This document shows positions 6,573 through 10,621 of a stretch of 10,621 nt of DNA, piece by piece; position 1 is the stretch's first letter; each line of letters opens with the position of its first letter. The stretch spans positions 1 to 10,621 of the forward strand of contig JAWLCG010000165.1 in assembly GCA_041687295.1 (NCBI GenBank), read 5' to 3'. The notes under the pieces are model-generated. The model searched no databases and was not told where the DNA came from. It saw only the letters and a list, made by a program, of their open reading frames with translations. This DNA is from JAWLCG01 sp041687295 (GTDB lineage Bacteria; Planctomycetota; Phycisphaerae; SM23-33; FEN-1343). A program made the translations under genes and the position numbers.

Positions 6573-8135
6573 ATGCGATTTGCTCGCACGCGTTTATGCG
6601 CTCTGGCAGCCCTGGTAACGCTGGCCCTGCTGGCCGGCTCGGCCGGGGCCGACCTGATGGTCACCTCCACGCAGACCCGGACGGTGGCGACGGACCTGAC
6701 GGCCACCGGCTGGACGTACATCGGCGGCACGCTGGACTACGCGGGCAGCTCGTCGACGCTGCGGGTGCAGCGGGGCCTGGTTGACCTGACGGAGATGGGT
6801 CCCGGCTCGGTGATCAACGGGCAGGCGGGGCGGTTCTGGGCCGAGCCTGAGACGCTGGTGCTGGTGAGCCCGGGGTTCGATCCGGGGATCTTCGGCGGGG
6901 GGTTCACTGTCGAGGGTCTGCTGCACACGATCGGCTCGCCGCTGACGATCCCGGCCGGCAGGACGATCCGGGGCCGATCGGGCTATGAGAACACGCCGGC
7001 CGGCCAGGGCGTGGTGCGTGACCACCTGATCGTCGCCGGGCGGCTGGAGGCGGACTTCGCCGGTCTCTGGAACCTCGCCGGCGGCCTGCAGGTGGTCCCC
7101 GGGGGCTACGTCAAGCTCTTCTCGGGCACTTCGGGCTCGGCGGGGCGGGCGTCGATCAACAACACGATCTCCGGCATCAGCGGCGGCGAACTGTTCGTGA
7201 CGGACCTGTTCCTGGGCACCTCGGCCAACGCCCGGTTCGTCCAGACGGGCGGCACGGTGACGCCCATGGGGTACTTCGGCCCGACCGCCGAGATCGCTGC
7301 CGGCGTGGTCGTGGGCCACGGCCCGGGCCTCGAGGGCACCTACGAGCTGCACAGCGGCGTGCTGGCGACCGACGCCGCCTACACGCGGCGGGCGGCCACC
7401 ATCGTCGGCTGGGCGGGCGACGGCACGTTCCGCCAGACCGGCGGGCAGCATCGGCCCTTCGCCCTGCGGATCGGCTCGTACCGCCCCGACAACGACGCCA
7501 TCCGCGGCAACGGCCAGTACCTGATGGCGGGCGGGGGGATGGAGGCCTTCTTCGTCGACGTCGGCACGCAGGCCGGCGGCGGCACGGGCCGACTCCGCCT
7601 CGAGTCGCCCGACGCCCAGTTCCGCGTGAAGCAGGAGATGCGGGTCTACCCCACCGGCCTGCTGGAGGGCGTCGCCGGCGCGAGCCTGTACCTCGAGGGC
7701 GCCACGCTGAGGCTGGAGGCCCAGCCTCAGGCCTGGGCCGACCTGGCGGCGATGCGGCTGGTCTTCCTGCCGCCGCTGGACCCCGTCGATACGATCCGCA
7801 ACCCCAACGTCCTGGACAACCGCCTGGCCTCGCTGGGCGATGAGGGCCCCAACGCCGCCCTCATCGGCCAGCCGGGCAGCTTCGGCACCATTCAGCTGGG
7901 CGAGCCGGGCCACACGAACACCTCGCTGACGCTCTTCGGGGCCTACGTCGACACGCTGGTGCTCTACGCCGGCACGACGCTGAACCTCCAGGGCCCGGTC
8001 TACTACCGCACGCTGGAGGACTACGGCGCGACCATCAACTACCTGAGCGACTCAGCCAAGCTGGTCGTGGTGCCCGAGCCGGCGACGTTGGCCCTGCTGG
8101 CCCTGGGGGCGGCCCTGCTGCGGCGACGGCGGTAG
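6573..8135 (+). CDS. Secreted PEP-CTERM-anchored repeat protein (520 aa)
   Basis: A 520-residue exported protein. Residues 1-26 are a signal peptide (arginine-rich start, ALAALVTLALLAG core, likely cleavage after AGA). The C-terminus has the complete PEP-CTERM sorting signal: PEP at 501-503, a hydrophobic helix to about 516, then four arginines. In the known pathway an exosortase recognises this tail; none is in the window. The middle is glycine- and threonine-rich with recurring units in which an IG/LG/VG turn precedes a G-x-aromatic strand and a GG turn: near 213-231 (LGTSANARFVQTGG), 247-266, 278-295 (VGWAGDGTFRQTGG), 300-324 and 330-348. These suggest a beta-solenoid-like surface protein. 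No catalytic motif or cysteine pair is seen. It is transcribed divergently from the transporter and is followed by a long inverted repeat. Specific function unknown; surface structure or matrix role is inference. Confidence 0.92.
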   Translation: MRFARTRLCALAALVTLALLAGSAGADLMVTSTQTRTVATDLTATGWTYIGGTLDYAGSSSTLRVQRGLVDLTEMGPGSVINGQAGRFWAEPETLVLVSPGFDPGIFGGGFTVEGLLHTIGSPLTIPAGRTIRGRSGYENTPAGQGVVRDHLIVAGRLEADFAGLWNLAGGLQVVPGGYVKLFSGTSGSAGRASINNTISGISGGELFVTDLFLGTSANARFVQTGGTVTPMGYFGPTAEIAAGVVVGHGPGLEGTYELHSGVLATDAAYTRRAATIVGWAGDGTFRQTGGQHRPFALRIGSYRPDNDAIRGNGQYLMAGGGMEAFFVDVGTQAGGGTGRLRLESPDAQFRVKQEMRVYPTGLLEGVAGASLYLEGATLRLEAQPQAWADLAAMRLVFLPPLDPVDTIRNPNVLDNRLASLGDEGPNAALIGQPGSFGTIQLGEPGHTNTSLTLFGAYVDTLVLYAGTTLNLQGPVYYRTLEDYGATINYLSDSAKLVVVPEPATLALLALGAALLRRRR

Positions 8136-8146
8136 CTATCGGCCAT

Positions 8147-8279
8147 CGACGGCACGCAGAACCGCTGCGCTAACGCTCCGCGAACCTACGTGCCCTACGG
8201 GCAAATCGCCGTGCCCTACGGGTAGGGTACGTGGGTTCTCGCCGAAGCGTCAGCGCCGGCGAGGTTCCGCGTACCGACG
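8147..8279. repeat. Long imperfect inverted repeat between PEP-CTERM gene and pyrF
   Basis: The left arm 8147-8198 and right arm 8222-8279 pair along most of their length with scattered single mismatches and a few small bulges. Well-matched blocks are CGACGGCACGC with its partner near 8269-8279, GCGCTAACGCT with its partner at 8245-8255, and ACGTGCCCTAC with GTAGGGTACGT. The loop region also holds a second copy of CGTGCCCTACGGG (8189-8201 and 8210-8222). It starts 12 bases past the PEP-CTERM stop and ends 12 bases before the pyrF -35 box, so it may end the upstream transcript, though no T-run is present. Confidence 0.7.
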
Positions 8280-8291
8280 GAGGCGGGGGCG

Positions 8292-8320
8292 TTGCGGAGA
8301 TCGGGGAAAGGCGGTATAGT
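8292..8320 (+). promoter_or_regulatory. Sigma70-like promoter of pyrF
   Basis: TTGCGG (8292-8297) and TATAGT (8315-8320), 17 bases apart. The -10 matches five of six consensus bases and stands out in GC-rich DNA. Transcription would start near 8327, about 20 bases before the pyrF start, leaving just room for the ribosome site. Confidence 0.7.
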
Positions 8321-8333
8321 GTCGCCCCAGAAA

Positions 8334-8338
8334 AGGAG
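8334..8338 (+). promoter_or_regulatory. Ribosome-binding site fixing the pyrF GTG start
   Basis: AGGAG (within AAAAGGAG) lies seven bases before the GTG at 8346. The frame is open upstream to a TTG at 8292, but that TTG is the promoter -35 box, so the GTG is the start. Confidence 0.88.
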
Positions 8339-8345
8339 CCCCCCT

Positions 8346-9245
8346 GTGACCGCTGCGCCCGCCAATTTCGCCGACCGTCTGCTCGATGCCATCGCCGCCA
8401 AGGGCAGCCCCGTGTGCGTGGGGCTCGACCCGATGTACGACCGTCTGCCGGCCGAGCTGCGGACGGCGGGCGAGGGGGCGTCCGAGCGGGCGGCGGCGCT
8501 GGAGCGGTTCTGCCGCGGCGTGATCGAGGCGGTCGCCGAGCACGTGCCGGCCGTCAAGCCGCAGATCGCGTACTTCGAGCTCTACGGCCCGGCCGGGCTG
8601 GCGGCGTACTTTGAGGTCGTCCAGGCCGCCCGCGAGGCGGGGCTGGTGGTCATTGGCGACGCCAAGCGAGGCGACATCGGCTCGACGGCGGCCGGGTACG
8701 CGGCCGGCCACCTCGGGCCCGGGCCCGACATGCCCGACGCCCTGACGGTCAACGGCTACTTTGGTCTGGACGGGGTCGAGCCCTTCCTGGGCGCCTGCCG
8801 CGAGAACGGCAAGGGGCTGTTCGTCCTGGTCCGCACGAGCAACCCGGGCGGGGCGGCCATTCAGGACTTCACCGCCGCCGACGGGCAGCGGTTCTTCGAG
8901 CACATGGGCCGGCAGGTCGCCGCCTGGGGCGACGGGGCCGGCCTGGTGGGCACGCAGGGCTACTCGGCCGTGGGGGCCGTGGTCGGCGCGACCTACCCCG
9001 ACGAGGCCCGCCGCCTGCGTCAGCTCATGCCCCGCCAGCTGTTCCTGGTGCCCGGCTACGGGGCCCAGGGCGCCTCGGCCGCCGACTGCACGGCCGCGTT
9101 CGACGACGCCGGGCGCGGCGCCATCGTCAACGCCAGCCGGAGCGTTCTGTACCCCAAGGCCGCGGGCCCCTGGCAGCAGGCCGTCGCCGAGGCCGCCCGG
9201 GCCTTCGCCGCCGACATCCGCGGGGCCCTGGACGCCCGGGCGTAG
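8346..9245 (+). CDS. pyrF: Orotidine 5'-phosphate decarboxylase, class 2 type
   Basis: A 299-residue cytoplasmic TIM-barrel enzyme that decarboxylates OMP to UMP, the last step of de novo pyrimidine synthesis. The catalytic Asp-Lys-Asp set is in DAKRGDIGSTAAGYA (D105, K107, D110), and the barrel lysine K71 in VKPQ is present. Other family features are VGLDP (25-29), LTVNGYFGLDGVEPF, a VRTSNPGG phosphate-side stretch, LVPGYGAQGA, and the late NASRSV that usually binds phosphate. Length near 300 fits the longer bacterial class 2 form rather than the about 230-residue E. coli type. GTG start with AGGAG at seven bases and a good promoter just upstream; an 18-codon extension to a TTG is rejected. 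It leads a two-gene operon with a kinase-fold gene 18 bases downstream. Confidence 0.96.
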   Translation: MTAAPANFADRLLDAIAAKGSPVCVGLDPMYDRLPAELRTAGEGASERAAALERFCRGVIEAVAEHVPAVKPQIAYFELYGPAGLAAYFEVVQAAREAGLVVIGDAKRGDIGSTAAGYAAGHLGPGPDMPDALTVNGYFGLDGVEPFLGACRENGKGLFVLVRTSNPGGAAIQDFTAADGQRFFEHMGRQVAAWGDGAGLVGTQGYSAVGAVVGATYPDEARRLRQLMPRQLFLVPGYGAQGASAADCTAAFDDAGRGAIVNASRSVLYPKAAGPWQQAVAEAARAFAADIRGALDARA

Positions 9246-9250
9246 GATTC

Positions 9251-9256
9251 GAGGGG
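9251..9256 (+). promoter_or_regulatory. Ribosome-binding site of the kinase-fold gene
   Basis: GAGGGG lies seven bases before the GTG at 9264, inside the 18-base gap after the pyrF stop. It supports the GTG start and translation from the pyrF message. Confidence 0.7.
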
Positions 9257-9263
9257 CCGTACC

Positions 9264-10088
9264 GTGAGCACCCGTAACCCGCGCCTGTTCGCCCTACCCG
9301 AGCCGCCGCCGCTGCAGCTGACGGTGGCTGAGGAGCCCTGGCGGCTGGTGCGCGTCTTCAAGCACGACTTCTTCGCCGCGACGGCCCTGTACGCCTCGCC
9401 GGCGGACCCGACCCGGCGGATCGTGGTCAAGTTCGGCCGATCGCACAGCTTCCTGGGCTTGCCGCTGGCCTGGCTGGGCCGATGGATGCGCCACCGCGAG
9501 CAACGGCTGCACGAGCGGCTGGACGGCATCGAGGGCATCCAGCGGTGGCTGGCCCCCGTCGGGGCGGGTGCGTACGCGTTGCACTACGTCGAGGGCGTCA
9601 CGCTGGACCACCTCGAGGCGCCCCTGCCGCCGGGGTTCTTCGACCGCCTGCGCGAGCTGATCGACGCCGTCCACGCCCGCCGGGCCGCCTACTGCGACCT
9701 CAACAAGCGCAGCAACATCCTGCTGCAGCCCGACGGTCGGCCGGCGCTGATCGACTTCCAGATCTCCGTCGCGTACGACCCGGCCGCCGCCTGGCCCGTG
9801 CGGCTGTGGACGCGCCTGTGGCTGGGCGCGCTGCAGCGGCACGACCTGTACCACCTCTACAAGCACAAGCGCCGCCTCGCCCCCGACGCGCTGCGCGACC
9901 ACGAGCGAGCCCTGCTCCGCCGCGGGCCGTTGCTGAGGCTCCACCGGCTGCTCAGCACGCCCTTCCGACGCCTGCGGCGGCAGTACCTCAGCCGCCTCCA
10001 CCGCAAGGGCGAGCTCATCAGCCCCTCAGCCCACCTCGAAGACCACCACCAGCCCGAAAAAGCCACCTGGCGCATCACCGATCCGTAG
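9264..10088 (+). CDS. Small protein-kinase-fold protein (lipopolysaccharide-kinase/RIO-like)
   Basis: A 274-residue protein with the minimal bacterial kinase fold. A candidate ATP-binding lysine is K56 (RIVVKFG), the hinge may be HYVEG (107-111), the catalytic loop is YCDLNKRSNILL (D145 base, N151 metal ligand), and the metal aspartate is D164 in LIDFQ. DFQ replaces the usual DFG, as in several WaaP/Kdo-kinase-like and RIO-like proteins, and no glycine-rich loop is evident. So it may phosphorylate a sugar, lipid headgroup or protein; the substrate cannot be told. Residues 180-275 are strongly basic and histidine-rich, with an amphipathic WPVRLWTRLWLGAL segment near 177-190 that might bind membrane. 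There is no signal peptide. It follows pyrF by 18 bases and is probably co-transcribed, though a direct link to pyrimidine synthesis is not implied. The first repeat copy begins 35 bases after its stop. Confidence 0.78.
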   Translation: MSTRNPRLFALPEPPPLQLTVAEEPWRLVRVFKHDFFAATALYASPADPTRRIVVKFGRSHSFLGLPLAWLGRWMRHREQRLHERLDGIEGIQRWLAPVGAGAYALHYVEGVTLDHLEAPLPPGFFDRLRELIDAVHARRAAYCDLNKRSNILLQPDGRPALIDFQISVAYDPAAAWPVRLWTRLWLGALQRHDLYHLYKHKRRLAPDALRDHERALLRRGPLLRLHRLLSTPFRRLRRQYLSRLHRKGELISPSAHLEDHHQPEKATWRITDP

Positions 10089-10123
10089 GCCCTGGCGCGT
10101 AGGCCGGGTCGAGCGCCAGCGAG

Positions 10124-10340
10124 GCCCGGCACGCCCGGCCACGACGGTTCGTCCGTCCTGCCGGCCGATGGACGGCCCAGGGCGCGGGCGCCGTATGGAA
10201 TGCGGCGGCAACGACGCCGCTTTGGATCGCTGGCGGCAGAACCAGCCAAAGCGGCGTCAAGGCCGCCGCACTCCATACGGCCCAGGCTGAGCCCGACGCC
10301 CTCGCGGCGGGCCGTGCCCGCCCTACGGCCTACCGTCGGG
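10124..10340. repeat. 217-bp direct repeat, copy 1
   Basis: Identical to 10405-10621 except at three positions (10200 A against G, 10269 C against G, 10336 T against C), with an offset of 281 bases. Inside lie two 35-base arms, 10191-10225 and 10246-10280, which are inverted complements at 31 of 35 positions around a 20-base centre. A second perfect hairpin follows: GGCGGGC / GCCCGCC at 10306-10322 with a CGT loop. Each arm also holds a small hairpin of its own, so the DNA could fold in more than one way. No coding capacity. Confidence 0.95.
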
Positions 10341-10621
10341 GCAGGGCCAGGCTCAGCAGGACGTGGAGGTCGGCGTCGTCGACCCGGCCGTTGCCGTCGG
10401 CGTCGCCCGGCACGCCCGGCCACGACGGTTCGTCCGTCCTGCCGGCCGATGGACGGCCCAGGGCGCGGGCGCCGTATGGAGTGCGGCGGCAACGACGCCG
10501 CTTTGGATCGCTGGCGGCAGAACCAGCCAAAGCGGCGTCAAGGCCGCCGGACTCCATACGGCCCAGGCTGAGCCCGACGCCCTCGCGGCGGGCCGTGCCC
10601 GCCCTACGGCCTACCGCCGGG
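10330..10621 (-). pseudogene. Dockerin-like calcium-binding C-terminal fragment, partial
   Basis: On the minus strand bases 10341-10404 read DADGNGRVDDADLHVLLSLAL. D-x-D-x-N-G-x-V-D-x-x-D is the calcium-binding loop of a type I dockerin repeat, and the helix DLHVLL follows as expected. Only one loop is present, whereas a full dockerin has two. The stop codon (10330-10332) comes from repeat copy 1, after PRR. Upstream the frame is open through copy 2 to the window edge, but that part is repeat DNA and probably not true protein. So this could be the tail of a gene starting beyond 10621, or a remnant broken by the repeats. The loop is clear; whether it is expressed is unknown. Confidence 0.5.
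10405..10621. repeat. 217-bp direct repeat, copy 2 (reaches window edge)
   Basis: Same unit as copy 1, in the same orientation. Its arms are 10472-10506 and 10527-10561, again 31 of 35 complementary. G at 10481 restores a pair that copy 1 lacks, and G at 10550 breaks one that copy 1 has. The match runs to the last base of the window, so the unit may be longer than 217 bp and further copies may follow. Confidence 0.95.

Larger units (their letters stand above)
10089..10621. other. Repeat-filled region after the kinase gene
   Basis: More than 500 bases with no complete gene. It opens with an imperfect hairpin (CTGGCGC 10092-10098 / GCGCCAG 10113-10119, 14-base loop, no T-run), which may end the pyrF transcript. 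Two copies of a 217-bp repeat and a 64-bp spacer fill the rest. Frames that read through the repeat give MECGG-type peptides on both strands and are artefacts. Confidence 0.7.

Noticed and set aside
10200..10571. Short frames starting MECGG on both strands
   Set aside because: They are translations of the dispersed palindromic repeat and appear wherever the repeat occurs.
10124..10621. A CRISPR array or integron-like cassette pair
   Set aside because: Only two copies, far too long for CRISPR repeats. No cas or integrase gene is seen, and the spacer encodes part of a dockerin.
1..10621. tRNA, rRNA, transposase or phage genes
   Set aside because: Looked for on both strands by eye; no TTC-type T-loop with matching acceptor stem and no recognisable mobile-element protein was seen.

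Overview
The window is very GC-rich (about 70% by eye) and carries seven complete bacterial genes plus one probable gene fragment at the right edge. A PEP-CTERM-anchored secreted protein, a dockerin-like calcium-binding tail and many dispersed palindromic repeats suggest a Planctomycetota genome, most likely class Phycisphaerae or a relative. That assignment is inferred from gene style; there is no rRNA or other marker here.

Layout. 1-335: no gene, but a GC-rich inverted repeat at the edge and two dispersed repeat elements. 336-2975 (minus): a three-gene operon read from right to left, with a rhomboid protease carrying a C-terminal helical-repeat region, then two related polytopic membrane proteins (TMEM198/DUF4203-like). 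2976-3234: leader region with a large imperfect inverted repeat. 3235-4512 (minus): diaminopimelate decarboxylase, lysA. 4513-5063: gene-free, less GC-rich, with a perfect hairpin and a CTCTGTG array. 5064-6230 (minus): an MFS-type transporter. 6231-6572: divergent intergenic region with a second copy of the left-end hairpin and a candidate promoter. 6573-8135 (plus): secreted PEP-CTERM protein with G-rich repeats. 8136-8345: long imperfect inverted repeat followed by a good sigma70-like promoter. 8346-10088 (plus): pyrF (OMP decarboxylase) and a small kinase-fold protein, probably co-transcribed. 10089-10621: a 217-bp near-perfect direct repeat in two copies separated by 64 bp; those 64 bp encode, on the minus strand, a dockerin-type calcium-binding loop.

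How the genes relate. lysA and pyrF are housekeeping genes of lysine/peptidoglycan and pyrimidine synthesis. The rhomboid plus two membrane proteins look like a membrane-protein operon of unknown purpose. The PEP-CTERM protein should be exported and processed by an exosortase that is not in this window. No CRISPR, tRNA, rRNA, transposase, phage or toxin-antitoxin gene was seen. The strongest unexplained signal is the repeat network: one 37-nt sequence recurs at both ends of the window, and a hairpin recurs with a compensating base-pair change.
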